NCBI RefSeq assembly: GCF_033568475.1 | Contig: NC_133122.1 | Location: 167,612,130-167,676,129 of the forward strand | Reading direction: 5' to 3' | Length of the DNA stretch: 64,000 nt | Source of the DNA: Henckelia pumila | Taxonomy: Eukaryota; Streptophyta; Magnoliopsida; Lamiales; Gesneriaceae | Shown here: positions 34,201 through 45,876 of the stretch, one piece after another | Layout: every line of letters starts with the position of its first letter | Position numbering within the stretch: position 1 is the first letter of the stretch | The notes under the pieces: model-generated | Seen by the model: only the letters and a program-made list of their open reading frames with translations | Told to the model about the DNA's origin: nothing | The model's database searches: none | Program-made: the position numbers and the translations under genes

Positions 34201-36152
34201 GGGCGAGAGTAATTCTTTGATGGCTATCTGGGCTATTTTGGATACCAGGCTAAAAATGTTAAGTGTAAAATTTTGCTTCTCAAAAATGTATTTGAATGTG
34301 AATGCCCAAAAAAAAAAATTAGAGAGGTTAATAAAGCTTTGTATGATCTCTATGATGAGTATGTGACCGCAAACACTCTTGTGAAAAGAGAACACTCAAG
34401 TGGAAATCCAGTTGGTGGTGATGGTCAACTAGAAGAAGATTGGGATGAATATATAAAGACAAATCATGGTTGATCAAGTCCTCAAAATTTTGAGTTGGAT
34501 GTTTATTTTTCAAAACCTATTGAGCCAAAGAAAAACAGAGAGAATTTTGATTGTTTGGAATGGTGGAAGGTAAATAGGCTTACATATAAGATATCCAAGA
34601 TGGATCGAGATATATTAGAAATTCCAATAACCATAGCATCTTCAGAATCAACATTTAGTGCTGGAACAAGTGTCATTGATGCTTATCACTCATCATTAGC
34701 TCCAGACACAGAACAAGTATTGATGTGTGCAGGAGATTGGTGTAGGTGCCACCATGGAGTGAAAATTTAGACAAAAGTAAGTTTTTTTTAAAATTTAAAG
34801 CCTACATAATTTAAATTAAAATTATAATAGTTAACTATATATTTTTATTTTACAGAAAGAGTCAAAAATAAAATAAATTTAGCTTCAATTTCCTTGAATG
34901 ATGAGGTTAATTCACATGTTCTGATCTTTAAAGGTTTTTAATGAATTTTAATTTGTTATTGATGTTTAAAGTATAAATTGGATTATTGAATATGTTTTAT
35001 TTCTTTATTTGATGTGTTACTTATAGGTTTATCATTTTCTTTCAAGTTTCAACTTCCAAATGGCAAAGGCTTAATTCTGAAAAACAGATTGGATATACAT
35101 GGCTGTAATTTTATGGTTTAATTACTTTCAACAAATGATACTTGCGTATAATTCTGAAATAATTGTTTGTTCATCGTCATTTTTAAATGTTTTTGGTGTT
35201 GGAATTAACATTTGTTATATTTAAATGATATTTAATGTTGTTAAATATTGATTGCAAAATATGATAAGGTAACTTTTTTATTACTTAGTTTGCGTATTAT
35301 TGTACAGTTTATTCAAATTATGATTTATTATTGAATTCCAACTTCCTTCATAGATGGTTTTCTTTCTATTGGAGATGGCCGACCCTAATCCCCAAAACAT
35401 ATCTACACCAATCGCCAATGGACAAAAAATAAATACTTGTAAGATGTAAATATTTGTTTCATTTCTTTAAATTATGATTTATTTCTCTATTAATTGATGA
35501 AATTGAGTGGCTTTTCCCAACTCGATCGATTTTGTTCGAATCAAAATCATCCATTTCTGATTATATGTTTTTGTGGATTAAAAACATGTAGATAGAATAT
35601 ATAAGTCGAGATGAAATCAATTGACAGAGTTGTTGTTAAGATCGATTTTGTTGGAATAGGTTAATGAGTAGAAAATATCGATTCTTGAAATTTTCGTCCA
35701 CTTTTTGAACTGGGTCAATGTTTCGTATAGCAGATATGAAAATTTTTTCCACAACTTTTTTTAATGATAATGAGAGTATTTTTGTTGACTTTGGATTCAG
35801 AAGAAGAAACCAACTATATTCCTGCTATTTTAATCGCCTTGCGTTCCATTTTTGTATTTGATTTCAGTGTTACAATATCTAGCAGGATGTATGAATGGTA
35901 ATTTCCCTGTAAATTTTCTATCAATTTTGATATCCCTGAAGAGAGGTGATCTTCTGTTGTTATTATTATGCGACGTACAGTTTATTAAAAATTTTCGAGT
36001 TTTTCGAGCTCGAGCTCCAGTAGCTCGAATTCTATTCGAGTCGATATTGAGTTTGAAACTAATCACTCGATTGAGCTCGAGCATATATAAAACAAATTGA
36101 GTCGAGCTCGAGTAGTATGATACTCGACTTGACACGACTTATTTGCACCCTT
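31300..36152 (+). mobile_element. hAT transposon, non-functional copy
   Basis: A 4.85-kb element with imperfect terminal inverted repeats: AGGGGTGTAAATGAG at the left and, read inward from the right end, AAGGGTGCAAATAAG (12 of 15 match). It is flanked by the 8-bp duplication ACTAGAGA. Both ends carry clustered GCTCGA/TCGAGC subterminal motifs (31318-31440 and 35990-36140). A decayed transposase gene lies at 32684-34770. The 31450-32683 and 34771-35989 stretches are AT-rich and hold no gene I can recognise. Excision of the element restores an open frame in the host pol (VLEKVGDMAY). Confidence 0.93.
32684..34770 (+). pseudogene. hAT transposase (BED zinc finger, hATC)
   Basis: A cut-and-paste transposase. 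The BED zinc finger is at about 32925-33075, with SGVWEEFTEI, CVHCKTRL and FRRHLENC giving C2HC-type ligands. The catalytic region runs over 33325-34250: KTDMWKSKNQK then YMVVTGHLIDDEWKF, SVDNSSNNDSAIRLL, LFHVRCCAYVLNFMVQDGL, EDWNKVEKECSIL and YPASNLFLKEV. The C-terminal dimerisation domain (hATC) is at 34495-34767 with LEWWKVNRLTYK and ITIASSESTFSAG. Defects: TAG at 32963, decay at 33110-33300, a frame change near 33870, and frame changes near 34320 and 34475. It resembles plant RICESLEEPER/Tip100-like hAT proteins. Confidence 0.9.
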
Positions 36153-36160
36153 ACTAGAGA
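36153..36160 (+). other. Target-site duplication of the hAT element, right
   Basis: ACTAGAGA, identical to 31292-31299. Confidence 0.93.
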
Positions 36161-36480
36161 AGGTTGGAGATATGGCTTACTGTTTGGCGTTACCACCGTA
36201 TCTCTCAAGCATTCACAATGTGTTACACGCATCGCTACATCGTCAGTATATTGCAGATGAGTCGCACACTCTGCATCTGACAAAGGTTTAGCTAAAACAC
36301 TATTTATCGTACGTGGAGAGACCGTTCAAGATTCTTGACAAGAAGGACAAGGTGCTTCGGAATAAGAGCATTCCTCTAGTTATGGTTTATTGACAATGCT
36401 GAGGCACTGAAGAGGTGACTTGGGCATTAGAGAGTCATATGCATTCGGAACACCCAGAGTTTTTTTTATTGTAATTACAT
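36161..36480 (+). pseudogene. Tekay integrase C-terminus with chromodomain-like tail
   Basis: Continues pol after the hAT insertion: KVGDMAYCLALPPYLSSIHN and HRQYIADESHTLHL (the GPF/Y-to-LLRQY region of integrase), then ILDKKDKVLRNKSIPLVMV and EEVTWALESHM, the pattern of the chromodomain that targets chromoviruses to heterochromatin. Stops at 36288 and 36392. Confidence 0.85.
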
Positions 36481-36594
36481 TTGTGAATTTAGTGTATTTT
36501 GTAACTGATTGTATTGAGAACTTTTTTCCAGTATTTTTTTTGTTCTGATTATCCTAGTCTGGATTTCCATGATGAAATCTCCTAAGTTGGGGAA

Positions 36595-38112
36595 TGTAGT
36601 AGCTCAAATCTTAATTAGGGTAATCAACCGCCTAAACATGATTAAAGGTTCCTAAGTTGGTTTAAGGAGTTGAAATACGGATTCAGAATGATCTGAAATG
36701 GTTCCAAGGGCTTCAAGTTAGTGGACAATTCGAAAGCTCCGAAGAGCAGTTTGGAACTATTGAACCGGTTCGGAAGCAGTGTTTGTACTTTGGAGGTAGA
36801 GGGTAAGTTCGGAAGCACCGAACCCAGGATTGGAAGGTCTGATTGCCTTTAGATAAGAATGTATTGGAATTCTGATTGGTGACTTGACATAGATCGGAAC
36901 CTCCGAACCCCACTGCGGAAGGTCCGAACTTCATCGGAAGCAGTGTGTTGTCCAATCAGGGACACACATTCTGTAGATAGAGATCGGAAGCTCCGATAGA
37001 GAGATCGAAAGGTCCGAGGTTCGATTATAATGTTTGATAGGAGGATCGGAAGGTCCGATCTTTGCCTATAAATAAGGCCAAGAGCTTCATTTTTAACTCA
37101 CCAATTCACTCATTCCTCTCTTTTTTTGGTGATTTTTGCAGGCTTTTGGGCGTCGTATTAAGGGCTAGTTATATCCAAGCACTACCGGGATCGTAGCAAA
37201 GTTGTGCCTAGGTTTTAAGGTCATTGCATCAAAGAGCTAACGATGGATGCATGTATATGTCTAGACTCTAATTAGCTTATGTGAGTAGCTATTAGTCTAG
37301 TTAAGGCTTGTAGTGGACAATAAGTGATATGATGATTATCTGCTTGTATGCTTGGACTAGAGAGCCAGTGTTGATAGATTTCTTGAGTTTCTTAACAGAG
37401 GTACGGGTGTACTATCCAAGATATCCTGGTTGAGTATGCATGTTTTATGTTTTCATGTTTTATATAAGATGGCTTATGTGCATCTATTATTCCACGGTTA
37501 TTACATATATACAAATTATCATGTTGAGTCTATACCTTGATATTACCAGTAGAGAGGTTGCTCAGCCCCGATTTATTTTTGGATGGATTCCGAGGATTCG
37601 GGTCCAGTTATTTTTATCCACTTATTATTATGGTATGGGACAACGTCCTGATATGACAGCCCAGTATGCTACATACCATGACACCTATTGTTTGAATAAG
37701 AGTTTTCTACCGTAATAGGTTTCCGATGCTTTTTCATTTGCATTAGCATTCATGGCATGTTTATACTCATATTTTTGTATTGAGCATTGTTAGTTCACGT
37801 CCGAGGTTTTTGGTTCTGGGCACCCCATTCTACGGGACAGGGCTTAGGTTGGACGGACTGGGAGGTAGTGGTCATTGAGCTACAACAGGATTATTTGTAC
37901 CGTACTAGGTTTCTATTAGTGGATTTTTATTATTGTTATTCAATGGGGTTGTATAAAATTTGGCTACAATTAATTTCAGTACCGGTTGTATTCCACCGAG
38001 GTTTATAGATGTATCATTTTTATTTCTGCAGAATTTTACTGATTATTGCTTTAAGATATTTTTTGCATGCTTAATATTTTTTTAGTTAGTGATTCCAGAA
38101 TGGATCACTACA
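36595..38112 (+). mobile_element. 3' LTR of the Tekay element
   Basis: Starts TGTAGTAGCTC after AAGTTGGGGAA (polypurine-like) and ends ATCACTACA; 1518 bp. TATA-like TATAAATA at 37067-37074, with a palindromic motif array upstream. Downstream features GATATCCTGGTTGAGTATGC (37418 onward) and TTTTGCATGC match the LTR at 1-1095. Confidence 0.88.
36725..37060 (+). promoter_or_regulatory. Palindromic GGAAGSTCCGA array upstream of TATA
   Basis: About nine copies of TTCGGAAGSTCCGAA-type motif (for example AGATCGGAAGCTCCGAT at 36983 and GATCGGAAGGTCCGATC at 37044), each a near-perfect palindrome. The array ends just before TATAAATA at 37067. Promoter role is inferred from position. Confidence 0.65.
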
Positions 38113-38371
38113 TATATACTGATCACATCATTTCACCTCAAACACACACTGAATTTTGAGAAATCACGGCCTATTGATAGATGGAATTCGGAAGGTCCGA
38201 ACTAGCATGCTTGCCATGCCTCCTAGCAAATCTGATCAGAAGCTCCGATCTGCAATTAAGAAGTTCCGATCATCTTCGGAAGCTCTGAACTCCTACTTCG
38301 GAAGCTTTGATCTGCAAGCATTCTCACGTGTTGGTACAGTCTTGACACATCGATATATAGTACGCATGACC
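38113..38371. repeat. Junction segment with LTR-type palindromes
   Basis: Lies between two opposed LTRs. Contains ATTCGGAAGGTCCGAAC, AGAAGCTCCGATC, TTCGGAAGCTCTGAA and TTCGGAAGCTTTGATC, the same palindrome family as 36725-37060. No gene. Confidence 0.55.
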
Positions 38372-39865
38372 TATAGTGACTCGCTCCGGAATAATCTACT
38401 AACATAGACTTAAGCATGCAATTAAAACTTAAACAACAATAATCAGAGATAAATTCGGAAACTTGAATCATATACTAACCCGACATAATACAACAGGTAA
38501 AATAACTGCAACCCGAAATAATATACAACATAAACGAAAACCCAAAGAACACGAGGGTCAATCCTAACTAACTATGCGGGCACCAACTGAGTCCAAAACT
38601 CCCTAGTCACCAACTACACACTGGTCCCCGAACCTGAGAAACCTGCAGCTGCCCCGCCGAATGGGGTTTCAAAAGAAAATACACGGACGTGAGCTATAAC
38701 AATACTCAGCACGAAGGTATGAGTATACACATGCTATGAATGCTAATGCAAATGAATGGGTACCTAGAATCTATCACGGTAAAAATCATTGCCCAGTCAG
38801 AAGGCACCATGGTATATTGCACGCTGGTCCGTCGTATCAGGAGGTGGCTCCCATACCATAAACCGTGGAAATAACCGGATCCAAATCCATGGAATTCATC
38901 CACAAAATAACTCGGGGCTGAGCTACCCCTCTACTGTTAATATAAAGGTATAGGCTCAATGTGATAATGCATGTAGCAGTAATAACCGTGGCATAATAAA
39001 TGCACATAAGGCATTCCATATAAACCATGCAAACATATAACATGCATACTCAACTAGGATATCTCGGATATTACGTCTGTACCTCTAATCAAGAAACTCA
39101 AGAAACCTAGCCACTTGGTTACTCAAGTCCTATAAGTAGATAATCACCTTATCACTTATTGCTTAATAAAAATCTTAACTAGACTAATAGCTACCCAATG
39201 AAATAAATTAGAGTCTAGAAATATACCTGCATCCGTCGTTAGTCCTTTGATGATGATAACTTCAAAACTTAGGCACAACTCTGCTACAACCCCAGTAGCT
39301 CCTCGCTATCGTAGGCCTCCAAAATGACACCTAGAAATGCCTAAATACCCACAATTATAATAACGTCTGATCTCTCGTTCGGACCTTCCAAACACACTTT
39401 AGAACTTTTGATCATCCTTCCGAACTCCCTCCTACAAACTCGTGTCCTTTGATTGGACAACATAGCTGCGGAAAGATTTTTGTCCTACTGAACTAGGGGT
39501 TCGGAGCTTCCGATCTATTCTAGTCAAGTCAAATCCAGTCAAGTAAAGTCACAAATCAGAAAACTCATATCTGTCTGTCGAGGAAATGTTTGGATATTCC
39601 AAACTTACGATTGGAGCTTCCGAACTGCCCGAAGCTACCAAACTCCAATCTTTCTTCTGAAGGGATTGGAATCACCTAATTGTTCCTAGCTCAAGTTCAG
39701 ACCTTCCGAACTGTTTGAACACTTGAAATCCTCCGGACAACATTCGAATGCCTTGAATCTGATTTCCTACTTAATAATCTCACATGAGAATTCCTTAATA
39801 ATTTTTTAATCATTCTAAACATGCTTAGACAGTTAATCTCTTATTTCTCAAATTGGGCTACTTTA
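38372..39865 (-). mobile_element. Inverted Tekay-like LTR
   Basis: Read on the - strand it starts near TAAAGTAGCCC (39865) after GAGGACAAATCTCCTAAGGT, like the junction at 36560-36600, and ends GTCACTATAG near 38372. It carries palindromes such as GTTCGGAGCTTCCGATC (39489-39505). It is tail to tail with the LTR at 36595-38112. It would be the 3' LTR of a - strand element extending to the right. Confidence 0.7.
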
Positions 39866-41075
39866 TTCTCCCCACCTTAGGAGATTTGTCCTCGAAATCA
39901 GGTCTTGGTCAACCCTAAGAATGTACCCTCAACAGGATTCCCAAAACTGTCGATTGATCATTGATCTAAAACATAAGAAAATTTAACTTCTAACAATGAG
40001 TATACCCTGTCGAATACACCTCCGTTCAGATCCTTTGAGTATAACATCTGAAATACTGAACTTAGAACTTACTCGAATCCAAAAACCAAAATATCCCTGA
40101 AATTGCACCATATCTGATACTGAAATCTCTCATGTCAAGAAATTCTTATGCTAAAGATTCACAGTGTCATCTATTAACGGTTTAGCTAAGGCTAGCAAAC
40201 AAGTTTACCCTAATTTCCATATTGGAAAAACTAAGTCTTATCAAATTCTGACTCACTCATCTTGATGAACACAAATGGAGACATAAAATGTATGTGATGC
40301 CCTAAAAATTCTGCCGCAATCTAGTTTACTCATGAATCTGCTCTGTCGAAGCAACGTCAATGCTCTAGCACATCAAAAGACACTCAGGAAGTCAGTGACA
40401 ATAATCCCAAAGAACCGAAAAATTGCAGGTCTCAGCTACTGTCATCTCCCATGCCTAATCACTAACTCTAACATGCTAGAGCCCATTGGAAACAATTACA
40501 CTTGTTCTAACAATGCCACAGCTTCGAATCACATGAAGAGACTGCTAGAACTTCCTCCCATCGCAAAGCAAATCATTCCTTGAGCGAACCAATAAATCTC
40601 TCATATCTAGTCTTGAAAAGACTCATCCCACTCATCAGCGTACTGATCTGCATTATTGCCAAAATGACTGACAGCACTGCAACTCACAAAGTCTCACTTT
40701 GAATAGAATGCAGCTTATATATCTTATCTAATCGTACTTAAATTCCAACAATCAAACATCTCTTCCTCTATATGTGATAAGAATATTCACATTCTACCAA
40801 TTTTTACAACAAATAGAATCCCTTGAGTGTAAACACTCTAATGGTATGTATTAAGGTAATCTTCCCATGCTAATTCCTAAAGCACAAATGGCTCCCAAAA
40901 TTCTTAACTTGTATCATCTACTGATAGCAAAAGACCGTGTCTTATGCTCAGCCTCAAAATATCAATCAAGTTATGTCAACCTCTTCAAATCCCTGATTCC
41001 TACTGGAATCTAACACTATGGATCAATTTACTCTTGAACTTAGAGTTCCATTTCATCAATTCATGAAATCACAGC
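39866..41075 (-). other. Decayed internal sequence of a - strand LTR element
   Basis: 1.2 kb between the inverted LTR and the Athila insertion. The first 60 bp contain the sequence expected just upstream of the 3' LTR (a GAGGACAAAT-type segment). Beyond that I see no Gag, RT or integrase motif on either strand; short open frames look random. Confidence 0.5.
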
Positions 41076-42542
41076 TGATGAGTGAATTTTGTATGCATTA
41101 GTTTGTGATAGGTTTATTTCTATTTTGTGTGCATTCATATTGTTTTTATGTGTTTTTATGTGTTTTAGTGCATGCTTGTGTATTTCACTCTCCGGGTTAA
41201 TTTTGTAGGAAAATGGATTTATGAAGAATGAATTACAGAGCAGCCTTGGTCAAAAATTCAAATTTATTTTTATAGACGCCTAAATCCGATCTCCAACGTT
41301 CATAATAAATTTCAAGATTTTTTAAAGCTGCTTTCCAAATTTCAGCTTGATCCGACAACTAGAACTCAAGATATGAATTTTTCAAAATTGTCGTGCGGAG
41401 CAAAAAAATCCACTCGCTCGAGCGAGACTTGTGCTCGCTCAAGCGAGCGAGACGTACCAAAAATATTCCGAGACAAAAAGTTGCTCGCTCGAGCGAGCGA
41501 AGCAAGCCTAGAAATCCTTCGGAACAGAGTCATGCTCGCTCGAGCGAGACATGTGCTCGCTTGAGCGAGCGGAGCGTGCAGAATTTGTATTTTTGGAAAC
41601 TCTTGCTCAGATTGGATGCTATCTTTTGAAGACCCTTGGGCATATAAATACAAATCTAATCATCAGATTAAAGGATTCCAACACGCAGAGAACGCAGAGG
41701 GCGGCTACTACAACTTGGGAGAGAAGATTTCTTGTTTCTTCTTCTTTTCTTATTTTTATTTTTAGTTCATGATTAAAACATTGTTTGAATCATGATTTTG
41801 GTTCGTGAGTAGTTTTTCTTTCGATCAAGGCCATGTGATGGGGCCAGACAAATTTATGTAGAAAATTTGGATGTTTGTTTGAGATTTTTTAGACTTGATT
41901 TTATTTTATTGATTATCAGATTTATATTTTTCTTGTGAATAGCCTAATCAACTGTTTGCTTGCATGTTAATCGATTCCAAGTCGACGAAGGAGGTTTCGA
42001 TTTCGATCACTTTAATAATCAACATATTGTAAAATCGACTAGAAATAGAATTCAATTTCAATGTGCGGTTTAGGTATTTACGGAATTCTCACAGTTACTC
42101 ATGCATTCAAATTTGATTAGAATTACGAAAGATTAATCCGTCAATATTTGAATAGGTTTGATTGTTCTAGAAATAGTCCTTTGAACAAATTAGGAGAATT
42201 CCCGCGAATTAAGATTAAATCTGAGTCTTGAATCGACTACTTGTTACATAATTTGTCTAGTACCTACGTGTGTCCTTGATCGAGCTTTTCCCAAATTGAG
42301 TTTTAATCCAAAATCTTTGCTGCGTTTTTACTGAGTTGAATTTTATTTGTTATTTAATTTCTTAGTTTAAAATCTGAAATCACTCTTATTCATTAGTCTA
42401 GATTAAGTAGGAATAATAATATTTTGGTATTTATAATTATACAGTCCATGTGGGTTCGACATCTGGACTTTTGTCCACTTTATTATTACATTACCTGGTA
42501 CGCTTTCCAATAGATTCTTAATCATACCGATTTAAGCGGTCA
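41076..42542 (+). repeat. 5' LTR of the Athila element
   Basis: Matches 57081-58524 along its length. TATA-like TATAAATA at 41643-41650. Upstream lies the inverted-repeat array 41413-41570. Confidence 0.92.
41413..41570 (+). promoter_or_regulatory. GCTCGCTCGAGCGAG palindrome array in LTR U3
   Basis: Three sites: a double palindrome at 41413-41448, a single GCTCGCTCGAGCGAGC at 41483-41498, and a double at 41533-41569. The matching 3' LTR has single, double (57465-57501) and single at the same sites. The array ends about 75 bp before the TATA box. Confidence 0.85.
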
Positions 42543-42548
42543 AGTTTT

Positions 42549-42566
42549 TGGTGCCGTTGCCGGGGA
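42549..42566 (+). other. Primer binding site (tRNA-Asp type)
   Basis: TGGTGCCGTTGCCGGGGA, 6 bp after the LTR end, identical to the site at 5515. Confidence 0.85.
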
Positions 42567-42683
42567 CTGTTTGATATCAGAATTTTTATTTCGCTTGAGA
42601 TTAGACTTAATTTTAATTTATTTTATTAAATTCTGAAATTTTCTTCTTTTCTTGGTGATTTTCAGGTACTCATCTGCCAGTCC

Positions 42684-44401
42684 ATGCACCGATCTCGACA
42701 CACCAAAGATCTCTTACCACTTGACTTGGAGATCGAGCGCACACTTAGCAGGATTCGGAGAGCTAAGAGAGATATTAATCTGGAACTCGATTCAGAAACA
42801 GAAGAAGAGATGGCGGACAACCGTACTGTATGGGATCTGATTAGGCCGCCAATTGAAGGTTATGGATCTAGCATAGTTGCCCCGCTGTTGAGGCGAATAA
42901 TTTTGAGCTGAAACCCTCTACTATTCAGCTGATCCAACTGCAAGCAAGATTTGGGGGTACGTCTCTGGAGGGACCCCTACGCTCATCTGGAGCATTTTCT
43001 GTCGATCCGCGACACGTTCAAGGTTAATGGGGTAACATCTGATGCAGTGCGACTGCGATTATTCCCATTTTCTCTATAGGGAGATGCACTTGAGTGGCTA
43101 GATGATCTGCCTACCGGTTCTATCACTACTTGGACTGAGTTTGTTCAAACTTTTTTGAACAAGTATTTTCCTCCTACAAAGATGGCAAAGTTATTTTCTG
43201 ACATTATTTCTTACATGCAAAAGGAGGGAGAGTCCTTACAAGAATCATGGACCAGATTTAAGAAGATGTTGAGGATGTGTCCTCTACATAATCTCACTCA
43301 GAGCCAGCAGACGCAGACATTATATAATGGAGCTGATCCATCAGTTTGTTTTATGCTGGAAGCTGTTGCTAATGGCTGCTTATTCAGGAAGACGCCGACT
43401 GAAGCTTGGGAGATTATAGGTAATATGGCAGAGAGTAACATTGGGTGGCCGGATGTGAAGAAGGAGAAGAAGGATGGAATTCTAGAGGTTGATGCTTTAA
43501 TGGCCCTGAATGCAAAGATTGACGCTTTGACACACCAAGTGGCACTTATGAAAGTAGCACCAACGACTCAAGTACAAGGGAATCTGCCAGAGGAACAACA
43601 GTTATTTGAAGTTAAAGCGGCTAATTTTGCAGGAAACCAAGGACGGCAGCTGTTCAACTCCTACAATAACAACTACAATCAGAACTGGCAGCCCAAGCAA
43701 GAGAAGAAGAAGCCGAGTTTTGAGGAGATTATGATGAAATATGTGGCTGGTACTGAGGCTCGGCTACAGAATCAAGAAGCTATGCTGCAGAAGTTGGAGA
43801 CTCAGATGGCTCAGATAGCAACCCAATTGTCTACTCGTCCTACTGGAGCATTGCCGAGTAACAACGAAACAAATCCCAGAGGCGTGAATGCTATCATGGT
43901 AGTTAATAGATCACAATCTGAAAAACTTGAGCAGCAGAGGGACGAAGAAAACACTATGGAGGGGCCGAAATGTTCAGAATTAAAGAAGGATGCGCGTACT
44001 GAAAATTCCTCCATGGCAGGTAGAAAAGGTAAAACTTTAAAGTTTGAGGATAATGATAATGTTAATATTTCTACTTTACTTTTTCCTCAAAGAGCTAAGC
44101 AATTTTTGTTTGATTTTCAATTTAAAAAGTTTTTTGAAACTTTAAAGAAACTACATGTTAACATACCTTTTGCAGACGCTTTAGCTCAGATGCCAAACTA
44201 TGCAAAATTTCTGAAGGATTTACTGAGGAATAAAAAGAAGTTGAATGATGTGATGCAGGTCACAATGCATGAGGAGTGTTCGACTGTGCTTCAGAATAAG
44301 CTCCCGCAAAAATCTCAAGATCCAGGGAGTTTTTCTATACCTTTCCAAATTGGACAGCTGATAATGTTTTGTGTGATTTAGGATCAAGTATAAATTTAAT
44401 G
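42684..44401 (+). pseudogene. Athila gag-protease, first part
   Basis: ATG at 42684 (MHRSRHTKDLL). The N-terminal RRAKRDINLEL helix region and MADNRTVWDL, then the capsid region with LFPFSL and GDALEWLDDLP (43050-43110) and LQESWTRFKKMLRMCP (43240 onward). A glutamine-rich and coiled-coil segment (RLQNQEAMLQKLETQMAQ) lies near 43765. The protease active site DLGSS is at 44375-44389. Defects: frame changes near 42870 and 42970, TAG at 43077, and a frame change near 44355. The target site TAATG of the solo LTR falls 8 bases after DLGSS. Confidence 0.9.
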
Positions 44402-45874
44402 TGGTAATGCTAAGTCGTATTGCGCCCAAATTACCCAACTCAATCAGATAACCACAAAAATGTAGCAGTGTGAGTAGGGATCGTTCCCACGAGGAAAGGT
44501 AAATTTAATGCGTTCTAAATAAACTAAAGGGGGTTTTGAGTTTTGGACTAACTACTAAAAATTAAAGCAATTAAAAATTGATAAAATCACTAGCATGCAA
44601 GAATGAATATTAAGTTGAAGAAATCAATAAGAGACGAGTCTTGGTATCGGTTGACTACACCCTTGATATTTATTCATTCAATCATCGATTCCCTAAAAAT
44701 AATTAATCCTATCAAATATTCATCATTGAAAACCAAATTCCTGTTTCACCTTAATTTTAGTTAATTAGACACCAGCGTTCTAGATTAACCCTTACCAATA
44801 AATTAATCCGGATTCCAGCGATCTAGATTTAAATCTAAGGTAGCATTCAAACAAGTAAAACTGACGAATCTAGACAACACAAACACCAGCGGTTGTATTT
44901 AGCCTAGTCAATAATTGACCCTACGATTTAATAAACTCAACAACAGAAAATATCAAATGTAGTTGCTTTGCAAATTAGTTGATTCAAACAATTACGGATT
45001 TGAATTCTAATTTAGCTATAGTTATGTAGCAAAATCCTAAGATGGCTAGTCTAAGAAATTCACATACAAACATGAAATAAAACAGATCAGAAATTGATAC
45101 TTAATAAGAATTAAACACTGAAAATCAAATCTCATGAACAAATTATATCAAGGTTTCGTCTTCCTCAACCAAGAAATAAAGTTTAGCTACAACGATTCAT
45201 CACAAACTCAAGAAAATTTCAAAAGAAAAGAAGAAAACTTGAGAGAGATGTAAAATAAAACCTAGCCTCCAAGGAAGTCTCCAAAAGTCTTATAATAATC
45301 TCTAAAAATTGGAATAAACACCTAATAAAAGATAGAGCCCAAAATAACTAAGTTTCCAAAATTAAAAAAATCTTCCCGAACAGACAAGCGCGCTCGATTG
45401 CATGATCTCTAAAAATCGAAAAAACACCTAATAAAAGATAGAGCCCAAAATAACAAAGTTTCCAAAATTAAAAAAAATCTTCCCGAACAGACAAGCGCGC
45501 TCGATCGCATGAGTTCCTCGGATCGAGCGCGATAAAATATGGGATCTTCTGTTTTAAATCTCCTCGGCCGCGCTCGATCGCATGAGTTCCTCGGATCGAG
45601 CGCTAGCGCGTGCAAAATGTCTCGCCCACTGCCTTGAATCTCTAGATGCCGCGCTCGATCCTATGAGTTCGTGGGATCGAGCGCATGAAAATTATCAACA
45701 TTCTGCCTTTCTTCATCAAATTTGATACCTCCTACACAATTAAACCCGGAAGTATGTTATGAAGCTAAATGCATGCAAACAACAAAACTAAGATAAAACA
45801 TGAACTAAAACAAATAAATGCATGCAACTACTAACAAAATAACATAACCAAATGCAAACAAAACACAACTATCA
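44402..45874 (-). mobile_element. Solo LTR of family X inside gag-pro
   Basis: 1473 bp with TG/CA ends and perfect 5-bp duplication TAATG (44397-44401 and 45875-45879). On the - strand it starts TGATAGTTGTG like the LTR at 4196-5509, and ends GCATTACCA like that LTR. No internal sequence remains, so LTR-LTR recombination removed the element body. Host coding resumes in frame after the duplication (INLM then PHALAMKLG). Confidence 0.95.
45497..45684 (-). promoter_or_regulatory. Three-unit inverted-repeat array in the solo LTR
   Basis: 34-bp inverted repeats at 45497-45530, 45570-45603 and 45651-45684 (spacing 73 and 81 bp). Arms GCGCTCGATC and GATCGAGCGC (third pair 11 bp, GCGCTCGATCC). The spacers resemble each other and those of the nested Athila LTR (CTGNTTTNAATCTC-type). 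A fourth, degraded half lies near 45390. Confidence 0.88.
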
Positions 45875-45876
45875 TA

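Larger units (their letters stand above)
20873..38112 (+). mobile_element. 5'-truncated Tekay (Del) chromovirus with two nested insertions
   Basis: Ty3/gypsy element in order gag (20876-21495, 28364-28500), protease (28540-28819), RT/RNase H (28820-30360), integrase (30601-31291), C-terminal chromodomain-like region (36161-36480) and 3' LTR (36595-38112). It is split by insertions at 21496-28363 and 31300-36152, each with perfect target duplications. The 5' LTR and the start of gag are absent: gag begins abruptly after the family Y LTR. All genes are decayed. Confidence 0.88.

Noticed and set aside
35830..36283. 74-101-codon ORFs on the - strand near the hAT right end
   Set aside because: They lie in subterminal repeats and across the element boundary.
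41373..41653. 63-95-codon ORFs in the LTR palindrome array, both strands
   Set aside because: Produced by the CTCG/CGAG palindromes; the matching 3' LTR frames differ by half-site changes.
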